From Micromonospora eburnea (GTDB lineage Bacteria > Actinomycetota > Actinomycetes > Mycobacteriales > Micromonosporaceae), in contig NZ_FMHY01000002.1 of the NCBI RefSeq assembly GCF_900090225.1, forward strand, positions 3,596,001-3,660,000: DNA of 64,000 nucleotides. Direction: 5' to 3'. This document shows positions 26,876 through 34,663 of this stretch, piece by piece. Below the pieces are notes generated by a model. The model had not been told where the DNA came from. It saw only the letters and a list, made by a program, of their open reading frames with translations, and ran no database searches. The translations under genes and the position numbers were made by a program. Every line of letters begins with the position of its first letter. Position 1 is the first letter of the stretch.

Positions 26876-27760
26876 GTGTCCGAGGCGACGGAACGACCGG
26901 CGGCGAGCGGTGGGCGTGAGCTGCGGGCCGACTGTGCCCGGTGCTTCGGGATCTGCTGCGTCGCGCCGGCGTTCGCCGCCTCCGCCGACTTCGCCATCGA
27001 CAAGCCGGCCGGCCGGCCCTGCCCGAACCTGCGCACCGACTCCCGCTGCGGCATCCACCGCGACCTGCGCCAGCGGGGCTTCGCCGGCTGCACGGTCTTC
27101 GACTGCTTCGGCGCCGGCCAGCACCTCGCGCAGGGCACCTTCGGCGGACGGGACTGGCGCGGCGACCCGACGACCGCCCGGCTGATGTTCGACACCTTCG
27201 CGGTGATGAGGCCGCTGCACGAGCTGCTCTGGTACCTGACCGAGGCCCTCGCGCTGACACCGGCCGGGTCACTCCGGGGCGACCTGGCCGCCGCCCTGGC
27301 GCAGACCGAACGGCTCACCGACGGCACGCCGGAGGAACTGCTCGCCCTGGACGTCGACGCGCATCGGAACCGGGTCAACCAGCTGCTGTCCCAGGCCGGC
27401 GAGCAGGCCCGGGCCGGACGCGCGGGCGTGGACCGGCGCGGCGCGGTGCTGATCGGGGCGGACCTGCGCCGGGCCGGGCTGTCCGGGGCGAACCTGCGCG
27501 GGGCCTGCCTCATCGGCGCCGACCTGCGCGAGGTCGACCTGGGCGCGGCGGACCTGACCGGCGCCGACCTACGCGGCGCCGACCTACGCGGCGCCGACCT
27601 CGGCCGATGCCTGTTCGTGCACCAGTCGCAGGTCGACGCCGCCCGCGGCGATCACCGGACCGTGCTACCGCCGGGCCTACGCCGGCCCGCACACTGGTCC
27701 CTCACGATCACCCCGGTCCGGCCCTCGCGCAAACGGGCCGCCACACGCCGCCGCCGCTGA
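26876..27760 (+). CDS. Pentapeptide-repeat protein with an N-terminal cysteine cluster
   Basis: A 294-residue protein in three parts. Residues 20-77 contain eight cysteines (C20, 23, 27, 28, 49, 58, 72, 77) in a pattern suited to zinc or an iron-sulfur cluster. A helical middle (80-190) follows. Near 200-255 there is a short run of A(D/N)LRGA-type pentapeptide repeats that would form a quadrilateral beta helix. The function is unknown; some pentapeptide proteins mimic DNA and protect gyrase, but nothing here shows that. GTG 26876 follows a GGGAGG by nine bases. Confidence 0.8.
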   Translation: MSEATERPAASGGRELRADCARCFGICCVAPAFAASADFAIDKPAGRPCPNLRTDSRCGIHRDLRQRGFAGCTVFDCFGAGQHLAQGTFGGRDWRGDPTTARLMFDTFAVMRPLHELLWYLTEALALTPAGSLRGDLAAALAQTERLTDGTPEELLALDVDAHRNRVNQLLSQAGEQARAGRAGVDRRGAVLIGADLRRAGLSGANLRGACLIGADLREVDLGAADLTGADLRGADLRGADLGRCLFVHQSQVDAARGDHRTVLPPGLRRPAHWSLTITPVRPSRKRAATRRRR

Positions 27761-27841
27761 CCGCCGGGCGACGGACAGGCAGCGATCCACCTACGCGGAC
27801 CCGGGTTGATCGACCCCGGACGCGGCAGCCTGGGCGTTTCA

Positions 27842-27897
27842 CCACGCGGTCCGCGGGTCAGGCGGGTCACTCACCGGCCGGACATCGCACCGCGTGG
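27842..27897 (+). terminator. Inverted repeat after the pentapeptide gene
   Basis: CCACGCGGT at 27842-27850 pairs with ACCGCGTGG at 27889-27897 across a 38-base loop. It is a possible terminator for the gene ending at 27760, and weak because of the long loop. Confidence 0.3.
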
Positions 27898-27994
27898 ATC
27901 CGCCCGCCCGACGCCACGCGTTTCGGAGTGTCGCAGCGGGGTAGCCGTCGTGCCACGCCACCTTTGGCGGCGCGGTACGACGGGAGGCGGACGG

Positions 27995-28231
27995 GTGGAG
28001 TATCGGGTACGCCAGGGCGAGCAGCCGGTCGATCCGGCGCACGCCGAGCATGAGGCCGGCCAGGCCCGGCTGGTTCAGGTCGACGCGGACACCGACGTGC
28101 CGGCGCCGGAGCCGGGCGCACCGAAGCCTGACGTGGTGACCGAGGACGACGGCTCCGGAGTGGCCGGCGGGTCCTCCGGCAGCAGCGCCGGTGGTTCCTC
28201 CATGCCGACACACCCGGACGCGCCCCGCTGA
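27995..28231 (+). CDS. Small acidic hypothetical protein
   Basis: A 78-residue protein from GTG 27995, which has GGGAGG seven bases upstream. The N terminus MEYRVRQGEQ is followed by an acidic and low-complexity tail rich in Asp, Glu, Pro, Gly and Ser, likely disordered. No relatives are recognised. It is convergent with the ferredoxin gene. The good ribosome site and third-position GC preference argue that it is real. Confidence 0.5.
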   Translation: MEYRVRQGEQPVDPAHAEHEAGQARLVQVDADTDVPAPEPGAPKPDVVTEDDGSGVAGGSSGSSAGGSSMPTHPDAPR

Positions 28232-28283
28232 CCGGGCGGCGGTGCCCGGCCCGGGGAGACGAGCCGGCCGGCGACGATGCTGA

Positions 28284-28550
28284 TCAGCCCTCCGGCACCG
28301 GCGAGCCGCCGAATCCGGTGTGCTCCGGCTGGGGCGGCGGCTCGTCGAGGCTGATCGCCCCGGCCGGGCACAGGTCGACGGCCTGCCGGACCCGGTCGGC
28401 CACGTCCGGCGGCGGCTCGGCGACGCGGAGCAGTACGAGGCCGACCTCGTCGTCCTGGTCGAAGATCTCCGGCGCGGTCACCACGCAGTTGCCCGATCCG
28501 CAGCAGCGTTCCCGATTCACCCGCACCCGCACGGCCGCCCCCTCGGTCAC
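28284..28550 (-). CDS. Ferredoxin, P450 redox partner
   Basis: An 88-residue single-cluster ferredoxin. CCGSGNC near the N terminus and the later CPAGAI give a three-cysteine pattern typical of [3Fe-4S] ferredoxins of actinobacterial P450 systems. The GTG start overlaps the stop of the P450 gene in a GTGA arrangement, so the two are coupled and probably made in fixed ratio. No ferredoxin reductase gene is adjacent, so electrons must come from a reductase elsewhere. Confidence 0.9.
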   Translation of the reverse strand: MTEGAAVRVRVNRERCCGSGNCVVTAPEIFDQDDEVGLVLLRVAEPPPDVADRVRQAVDLCPAGAISLDEPPPQPEHTGFGGSPVPEG

Positions 28551-29770
28551 CAGGTCACCGGTAGCGCTTCGAGGCCGAACACGACCGAGGCGTCCCGGGT
28601 CGGCGGGCGCCCGGCGACCGTGGCGGGGCGCAGCCGGGGGAACCGTCGGGCCAGCTCCACCAGGGCGATCCGCAGTTCCGCCCGCGCGAGCGGCTGCCCG
28701 ATGCACTGGTGCATCCCGAACCCGAACGCCACGTGCTGCTGCGCCTGCCGGTACGGGTCGAACTCGTCCGCCCGGTCGAAGGTGTCCGGGTCGCGGTTGG
28801 CCAGGGAGAGCACCGCGATCACGCCCTCGCCCGCCTGGATGAGCTGCCCACCTATCTCGGCGTCCGCCGTGGCGAGCCGGGGCAGGCCGTCGCGCACGAT
28901 GCTCAGACAGCGCAGCAGCTCCTCGACCAGACCGTCGGCATGCCCCGGGTCCTCCCGCAGGGCGGCGTACCGGGCGGGGTGCCGCAACAGCAGCAGGGTG
29001 CTCAGGCCGATCATGTTGGCGGTGGTCTCGTGGCCGGCGATGAGCAGCAGCACCGCCATGCCGACCAGCTCGTCGACGGCCAGCTCGCCGGTGTCGACCC
29101 GGTCCCGGGCCAGTCTGCTGAGCAGATCGTCGGTGCGGTCGCCGGCGGCCACCTTCGTCTCGACCAGTCGGCGCAGGTAGTCGCGCAGCTCCCGCGCGTG
29201 CCGCTGGCGGTGTTCCGGTGACGCGTCGCGGTCGATCAGCGTCCGGCTGCGTTCCTGGAAGAACTCATGGTCGGCGTACGGGACGCCGAGCAGGTGACAG
29301 ATCACCATGGACGGCACCGGCAGGGCGAAGTGCGCCACCAGGTCGGCGGGCGGACCGGCATCACGCAGCCCGTCCAGGGCCTGGTCGACGGTCTGCCGGA
29401 TCAGCGGTTCGATCCGCCGAACATTCCTGATCATGAACTCGGCAGTGAGCATCCGGCGCAGCCGCGCGTGCTCCACCCCGTCCATCCGGATGAAGCCGCC
29501 CCGCCGGTCGCCGAGCGCGGCCGGGGCCAGCCGGCGCAGCAGGGGGAAGCCCGGCCGGCCGAGGTCGGCGCTGAAGTCGGGATGGCGCAGCAGTTGGCGG
29601 ACGTCAGCGTGCCGGGTGACCAGCCAGGCGGTCGCGTCGGTGGGGAGCCGGACCCGGGTCACCGGCCCGGAGAAACGGTGCCGCTCCGCCGCGTCCAGCG
29701 GGACGAGCGGGTCGCGGTCGAGGTTGATCGGCGGCCACAGCGGCAGGTCGGTGAGCGGTGAGACGGTCAC
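28547..29770 (-). CDS. Cytochrome P450
   Basis: A 407-residue cytoplasmic P450 monooxygenase. The oxygen-activating I-helix motif AGHETT lies at 245-250, the ExxR motif at about 284-287 and the heme-binding FGFGMHQCIGQP at 349-360 with Cys356. It resembles the CYP105/107-type hydroxylases of actinomycetes. GTG 29770 was chosen over a longer frame because GGAGG lies seven bases upstream. It is coupled to the ferredoxin. No polyketide or peptide synthase lies nearby, so it may serve catabolism or tailoring of a pathway encoded elsewhere. Confidence 0.95.
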   Translation of the reverse strand: MTVSPLTDLPLWPPINLDRDPLVPLDAAERHRFSGPVTRVRLPTDATAWLVTRHADVRQLLRHPDFSADLGRPGFPLLRRLAPAALGDRRGGFIRMDGVEHARLRRMLTAEFMIRNVRRIEPLIRQTVDQALDGLRDAGPPADLVAHFALPVPSMVICHLLGVPYADHEFFQERSRTLIDRDASPEHRQRHARELRDYLRRLVETKVAAGDRTDDLLSRLARDRVDTGELAVDELVGMAVLLLIAGHETTANMIGLSTLLLLRHPARYAALREDPGHADGLVEELLRCLSIVRDGLPRLATADAEIGGQLIQAGEGVIAVLSLANRDPDTFDRADEFDPYRQAQQHVAFGFGMHQCIGQPLARAELRIALVELARRFPRLRPATVAGRPPTRDASVVFGLEALPVTW

Positions 29771-29854
29771 GTGGACACCTCCGAAGGCGACTGTCCGTGA
29801 CGGTGTCAATCCGTTACGTTACCCATCGACCAGGTTGAACACAACCCGTCGGCG

Positions 29855-30331
29855 TCAGCGGGCCGCCACCGCCTCCGCCCGAGCCTCGGCCATGCCCCGG
29901 TTGGCCAGCGCGTCGGCGCGCTCGTTCTCCGGGTGTCCGTTGTGCCCCTTCACCCAGAGCCAGGTCACGTCGTGCCGGGCACAGGCCGCCTCCAGCCGCT
30001 GCCACAGGTCGGCGTTCTTGACCGGCTGCTTCGCCGCGGTCAGCCAGCCGTTGCGCTTCCAGGACGCGAGCCAGCCGGTGATGCCGTTGCGCACGTACGT
30101 GCTGTCGGTGTGCAGACGTACGGTGACCGGCCGGGTCAGGCTCTCCAGCGCGCGGATCGCGGCCGTCAGCTCCATCCGGTTGTTCGTCGTCGGCGTCGCC
30201 TCACCGCCGCACAGCTCACGCTCGTGCTCACCCCAGCGCAGCACCACGCCCCAGCCACCCGGGCCCGGATTGCCGCTGCACGCCCCGTCGGTCCAGATCT
30301 CCACGACCCGGCCGGTCGCCGCCTCCGCCAT
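29855..30331 (-). CDS. rnhA: Ribonuclease HI
   Basis: A 158-residue RNase HI that cuts RNA in RNA-DNA hybrids. Catalytic residues are visible: Asp in [12 protein letters not shown], Glu in NNRMELTAA, Asp in LHTDSTYV and the late ENERADALA. The basic handle region ([21 protein letters not shown] in outline) is present. The ATG at 30331 has TAGGTT six bases upstream and no ribosome site, so it is likely leaderless. It appears to be a single-gene unit. Confidence 0.95.
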   Translation of the reverse strand: MAEAATGRVVEIWTDGACSGNPGPGGWGVVLRWGEHERELCGGEATPTTNNRMELTAAIRALESLTRPVTVRLHTDSTYVRNGITGWLASWKRNGWLTAAKQPVKNADLWQRLEAACARHDVTWLWVKGHNGHPENERADALANRGMAEARAEAVAAR

Positions 30332-30343
30332 GCCGGCAACCTA
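30332..30343 (-). promoter_or_regulatory. Leaderless promoter -10 box of rnhA
   Basis: TAGGTT (30343-30338) is followed by GCCGGC and then ATG on the minus strand. The same spacer, GCCGGC, occurs before the start at 14187. Confidence 0.5.
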
Positions 30344-30463
30344 CCCGGTACGCCGAGCGGCCGGGTCGGCCGACCCGCCGGGGGCGGGCCCGATCCGCTC
30401 CCCCGGCCCGCCGAGGAGAAATACCCACGACACCGGCACGGCCCTCTGGCAGGGTGAGCGATC

Positions 30464-31576
30464 GTGGACGGACGCTGGGACGGCCTGCGGGCCGAGGTGC
30501 GAGCAACGATCGACGACCTGGTCTCCTCCGGCCGGGAGAGCGGCGTGCAGGTGGCCGCCTACCTGGACGGGCAGCCGATCGTGCAGGAACAGGCCGGCCT
30601 CGCCGACGCCAGCACCGGGCGACCCGTCACCGCCGACACGCCGGTGCACGCGGTCTCCACCGGCAAGGGGCTCACCGCCACCGTGGCGCACGTCCTCGCC
30701 GAACGGGGGCAACTCGACTACGACCTGCGTATCGCCGACGTGTGGCCGGAGTTCGCCCGGCACGGCAAGGAGCGCGTCACGCTGCGGCACGCCCTCACCC
30801 ACACCGCCGGGCTGCCGGCGCTGCCGGCCGACATCACCGCTGAGGACTTCACCGACTGGGACCGGATGTGCGCGCTGATCGCCGACACCGAGCCTCGGTG
30901 GGCACCCGGGACGCGGCTCGCGTACCACGCGTGGACGTTCGGCTGGCTCGTCGGGGAGGTGATCCGGCGGGTGACCGGCCGGCGGATCTCCGAGGTGCTC
31001 GCCGAGGAGGTGGCCGTCCCGCTCGGCGTGCCCGGGGAACTCTTCCTCGGGGTGCCCGAGGCGGACCTGCCCCGGCTGGCCCGGCTGGAGGACGCCGGCC
31101 TGACGGAGATGATCACGTACGCGAGCGCCCACCTGCCGAACTTCGACGCGGTGGCCCCGCCCGGCGTACGACCCGACGCGACGATCGGCAGCCGCCCCGA
31201 CGTGCTGCGCGCCGAGGTGCCCGCGGTCGGCACGATGAGCGCCCGCGCGGCCGCCCGGATGTACGCGGCGTTGCTCGGCCCGGTCGACGGCGTACGGCTG
31301 ATCTCACCGGAGCGACTGCGGGAGGTGTCGGCGGTGGCGGTCCGCGCCGAGGAGTGGGTGTTCGGGCAGGAAGCCACCTTCGGCCTGGGGTACGCGGTCG
31401 ACGACGACGGCTCGTTCGGCACCGCCGGCAGCGGCGGCAGCCTCGCGTTCGCGTACCCACGGTTGGGGCTGACGGTGGCGGCGGTGCGCAACCGGCTCGG
31501 CGCGGGCGACGGCGACCCGATGGAGCGGCTCCGGGTGCTGGTCCGGGACGCCGTCGCCCGGGAACTCGGCCGGTAG
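30464..31576 (+). CDS. Serine hydrolase, class C beta-lactamase-like fold
   Basis: A 370-residue beta-lactamase/transpeptidase-fold hydrolase. The SxxK motif is in VSTGKGLTA and the HALTHTAGLP segment follows. The usual YxN lies in the YHAWTFGW region. The C-terminal part has the GSGGSLAFAYP block. Such proteins act as esterases, peptidases or beta-lactamases; without a signal peptide an esterase role in the cytoplasm is more likely. GTG 30464 is the start. Confidence 0.87.
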   Translation: MDGRWDGLRAEVRATIDDLVSSGRESGVQVAAYLDGQPIVQEQAGLADASTGRPVTADTPVHAVSTGKGLTATVAHVLAERGQLDYDLRIADVWPEFARHGKERVTLRHALTHTAGLPALPADITAEDFTDWDRMCALIADTEPRWAPGTRLAYHAWTFGWLVGEVIRRVTGRRISEVLAEEVAVPLGVPGELFLGVPEADLPRLARLEDAGLTEMITYASAHLPNFDAVAPPGVRPDATIGSRPDVLRAEVPAVGTMSARAAARMYAALLGPVDGVRLISPERLREVSAVAVRAEEWVFGQEATFGLGYAVDDDGSFGTAGSGGSLAFAYPRLGLTVAAVRNRLGAGDGDPMERLRVLVRDAVARELGR

Positions 31577-31623
31577 GCCGCACGGACGGCCCGGCGCGGC
31601 ACGAATGCCCGGCAGACCGCCGG

Positions 31624-32877
31624 CTACGAGCCGGACCGGCCCGCCGCCCGTGACCCGGCCTCCGGAACGCCGGTGGCGGCGCGGCCCGGCCGGGCGCACA
31701 GCCGGTCGACGGTGTCACCGAGCACCGCCGCGGTCATCGGCAGCCACGGACTGGACCGCATCACCGCCAACTCCTCCACCGGGCTGGTGACGCCGTCGAG
31801 GAACCGCAGCACCCGCTCGGGCGGGTTACGGTCGAACAGCCGCGTGAAGAACTCCACCCCGTCGACGTGCCCCCGGTCCAGGGCCCGCAGCGCCACCGCG
31901 TCCAGCCACCGGTGCCGCCGGGGATACGCGGGCGCCGGCACCGGCGGCCGGCCGGCCGCGAGGGAACGGGCGATCTGGTCGGCCTGCCGCAGCATGGCCG
32001 AGAAGGTGAAGCCGGTGGACGGGCGGGTGGCGCCGCCGGCGGTGCCGAGGCGGACCACCCGGGGCGACGGGCGGGTGACGAACGGGCCGTCGGTCATCGG
32101 GATGACCCCGTGCTCCACCTCGCGCACCCGCAGCGCGGTCAGGTCCAGTCCGATTCGGCCGGCGTACCCGCGCAGCGCCGCGTCGTACGCCGCGTCGGCG
32201 AGCACCGCCGGCGAGAACTCGGTGTACTCGACCAGCGCGTACCGGTCGCTGACCGGCAGCACGTAGCCGAAGGAGACACCCCGGGCAGGCTGCGGGGTGC
32301 GGAAGTCCATCAGTACCGCCCGGTCCGGATCGAACACCGGCCGGTCGGCCGCCAGCCACCATCCCCGGAAGTGCTGCAACCACCGGGTCCGCCCGGGTCG
32401 CTCCGGTGGGCGAGGGCGCGAGTCGAGCACCCAGCCGGCCCGCAGCAGCACCCGCCCGTCCGGGTCGCGGACCGTCACCCGGTCGCCGTCGTCCTGCAAC
32501 GCCCCGGCCGGCGTGCCGATCCGCACCGCGCCGAGCCGGCGCTCGGCGGCGGCAGCCCGGTCGTAGACCGGGGCGGAGCGCAGCATCGCGTACCGCAGCG
32601 GGGCGAGCGGCAGGACGCGGCGGCCGGCGGGCGTGACCACGTCGACCCGCGACCAGCTGGCGTTCAGCAGCGGGTCGAGTTCGCCGCCCGGGGTGCCCCA
32701 GAACGCCCAGGTGCGGTCCTGGCCGCGCCGGTGCACCGGGTCGACCACGGCGATCCGCGGGCCGGCGACGTCGTGCCGGTCCAGGGCGGCCAGCACCAGG
32801 GCGGCGGCGCCACCGCCGCCCAGCAGCGCGAGGTCGACGTCGACCGGGGATGCGTCCACCCGCCCACGCTGCCACAC
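31624..32877 (-). CDS. Lycopene cyclase family protein (CrtY type)
   Basis: A 417-residue FAD/NAD-dependent flavoprotein of the lycopene beta-cyclase family. The N-terminal nucleotide-binding LALLGGGGAAALVLAAL, the DRTWAFW motif, the GWWLAADRPVFDP region, FGYVLPVSDRYALVEYTEF and GGATRPSTGFTF are hallmarks. It would cyclise lycopene ends to beta-rings. There are no other carotenoid genes nearby, so this is an orphan copy. GTG 32859 is an alternative start; neither has a clear ribosome site. Confidence 0.85.
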   Translation of the reverse strand: MWQRGRVDASPVDVDLALLGGGGAAALVLAALDRHDVAGPRIAVVDPVHRRGQDRTWAFWGTPGGELDPLLNASWSRVDVVTPAGRRVLPLAPLRYAMLRSAPVYDRAAAAERRLGAVRIGTPAGALQDDGDRVTVRDPDGRVLLRAGWVLDSRPRPPERPGRTRWLQHFRGWWLAADRPVFDPDRAVLMDFRTPQPARGVSFGYVLPVSDRYALVEYTEFSPAVLADAAYDAALRGYAGRIGLDLTALRVREVEHGVIPMTDGPFVTRPSPRVVRLGTAGGATRPSTGFTFSAMLRQADQIARSLAAGRPPVPAPAYPRRHRWLDAVALRALDRGHVDGVEFFTRLFDRNPPERVLRFLDGVTSPVEELAVMRSSPWLPMTAAVLGDTVDRLCARPGRAATGVPEAGSRAAGRSGS

Positions 32878-32960
32878 CGTCGGCGGCGGGGCCGCGCCGG
32901 GCCCGTTTGCCCAGGTCCGACAGGGGAAACCGAGGGCCCGACACGGGGAGGAGCGAGACC

Positions 32961-33221
32961 ATGAAGATTCACGACCCGTCCAGCCAGGCCATGCAGAAGG
33001 ACTACGAGATCTCCGACCTCGAACGCCTGATGGGCAAGAAGGACTGGAAGAACTACGACGACGTGATCAACTGGCTGAAGAAGGAGGGTGACGACGACCG
33101 GCGGTTCACCCCGGGCGAGGTGCAACACATGATCGACGACTTCTCCCGGGCCCGGGACAAGAAAATGGACTTCGTACGGGACCCCGAACAGCTCTACCAG
33201 AAGCTGAAGAAGGGCCGGTAG
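32961..33221 (+). CDS. Small charged hypothetical protein
   Basis: An 86-residue protein, rich in Lys, Asp and Glu, with no Cys or membrane segment (MKIHDPSSQAMQKDYEISDL then KKDWKNYDDVINWLKKEG). It is predicted all-helical. ATG 32961 has GGGGAGGAG upstream. No function is recognised. It ends just before a strong bidirectional stem-loop shared with the convergent MFS gene. Confidence 0.7.
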   Translation: MKIHDPSSQAMQKDYEISDLERLMGKKDWKNYDDVINWLKKEGDDDRRFTPGEVQHMIDDFSRARDKKMDFVRDPEQLYQKLKKGR

Positions 33222-33238
33222 ACGTCGCCTCGACCGCC

Positions 33239-33266
33239 GTCGGGGCCGTCTCGCGACGGTCCCGAC
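33239..33266. terminator. Bidirectional stem-loop terminator
   Basis: Arms at 33239-33249 and 33256-33266 match at 10 of 11 positions with a six-base loop, between convergent genes. Confidence 0.6.
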
Positions 33267-33274
33267 CGGCCCCC

Positions 33275-34540
33275 TCAGCCGACGCTCGCCGGGGTTTCCG
33301 GCGCCGTGGCCGCCGGTTCGGCGTACGCGGCCGCGACCGTCGCCCGGTCGAAGACCCGCCAGGTCAGCGCGATCACCGCCAGCGCGACCACGAAGCCCAC
33401 CCAGTACGGCGCGGTGATCCCGAACCGGGCGGCGACCATCCCGCCGAGCAGCGCGCCGACGCAGTTGCCACCGGCGGCGATGAACAGGTTCGTGCTGCCC
33501 ACCCGGCCCATCAGCGCGGGCGGGGTGAGCCGCTGGCGCAGCGAGTTCGCCACGATGTTCCACAACGCGCTGTGCACCCCGAAGACGAACAGCGCCACCC
33601 CGACGACCACGGCGCTGCGCGAGGCGGCCAGGGCCAGGTGCAGGCCGGCCTCGATCAGCAGGCCGATCCGGATCGTCCAGGTGGCGGTGATCGCGGCGAT
33701 GAGCCGGTCACCGACGGCCGAGCCGAGCAGCCCGCCGACCGCCAGGCAGGTGAACAGCGCGCCGTAGCCGACCGAGCCGAGGCCGAGCCGTTCGGTGGCC
33801 AGCAGCACCAGCACCGCGAGGGCCGCGGTGAGGGTGACGTTGAGCATGCCGATCAGCAGGGTCATGGTGCGTAGCAGCCGCTGGGACAGCAGCCAGCGGA
33901 ACCCTTCGGCGACCTCCGCCCGGACCGAGCGGCGTCGGCCCGGCTCCGGCGAGCCGCGGTACGACCCGGCGACCAGGCCGACCAGCACGGCACTGAGCGC
34001 GTACGTGCCGGCATTGACGCCGAACGGGATCGAGGCGGCCACCACGAAGAGGAACCCGCCGAGCGGGCCGGCGACCATGTTCTGCATGACCTGGGTACCG
34101 CCGCCGAGCCAGCCGTTCGCGCGTTCCAGCCGCGACCGGAGCACCACCGCCGGCACGATCGCCTGGGCAGCGCTGCGGAACACCACCTCGCCGGCGTTGA
34201 CCACGAACAGCACCGCGTAGAGCAGCGCCACCCCGGCCCGGCCGGTCACCATCGCGGCGGTCAGCACCACCAGGACGCCCACCCGCACCCAGTCGATGAC
34301 CACCATCAGCCGTCGCCGGTCCACCCGGTCCACGAGCACCCCGCCGGGCAGCGAGAACAGCAGCCACGGCAGCCACGCCACCGCGGCGCCCGCCGACACG
34401 ACCAGCGGATCGTCGGTCCGCGACGCGACGTACAGGGGCGCGGCCACGATGGCCATCCCGCTGCCCAGCGCCGACATGGTGCTGGCCGCCCACAGTCGCG
34501 CGAAGCGCCCGTCCAGCCGGTCCCCCGCAGTCCCCCTCAC
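33275..34540 (-). CDS. MFS transporter, MFS_3 / drug-efflux type
   Basis: A 421-residue major facilitator protein with about 12 membrane helices. SLPGGVLVDRVDRRRLM is the loop 2-3 signature, and GVHSALWNIVANSLRQRLTP and GRVGSTNLFIAAGG are typical of the MFS_3 (EntS-like) group, which exports siderophores or drugs. The substrate is unknown. GTG 34540 lies eight bases after TAGGTT and lacks a ribosome site, so a leaderless start is probable. Confidence 0.85.
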   Translation of the reverse strand: MRGTAGDRLDGRFARLWAASTMSALGSGMAIVAAPLYVASRTDDPLVVSAGAAVAWLPWLLFSLPGGVLVDRVDRRRLMVVIDWVRVGVLVVLTAAMVTGRAGVALLYAVLFVVNAGEVVFRSAAQAIVPAVVLRSRLERANGWLGGGTQVMQNMVAGPLGGFLFVVAASIPFGVNAGTYALSAVLVGLVAGSYRGSPEPGRRRSVRAEVAEGFRWLLSQRLLRTMTLLIGMLNVTLTAALAVLVLLATERLGLGSVGYGALFTCLAVGGLLGSAVGDRLIAAITATWTIRIGLLIEAGLHLALAASRSAVVVGVALFVFGVHSALWNIVANSLRQRLTPPALMGRVGSTNLFIAAGGNCVGALLGGMVAARFGITAPYWVGFVVALAVIALTWRVFDRATVAAAYAEPAATAPETPASVG

Positions 34541-34584
34541 GGCGAGGGAACCTACCAGCGGTCACGGTCGCCGGACCGCAATGG

Positions 34585-34654
34585 CCGACTCCGGGTACGG
34601 CAATAGGTGGTCTCGCGGTTGGTTATGACCGCAACATGCCGCACACGGAGTCGG
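34585..34654. repeat. Dispersed intergenic element, copy A
   Basis: A 70-base element bounded by perfect nine-base inverted ends CCGACTCCG and CGGAGTCGG, with an inner hairpin. On the minus strand it reads CTCCGTGTGCGGCATG and GAGACCACC in the same order and spacing as copies B (37797-37869) and C (42586-42659). Confidence 0.7.
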
Positions 34655-34663
34655 CGGGGCGAC

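Noticed and set aside
28284..32877. A secondary-metabolite cluster around the P450 and lycopene cyclase
   Set aside because: No polyketide synthase, peptide synthetase, terpene synthase or precursor-peptide gene is visible, and the intervening genes are housekeeping or unrelated.
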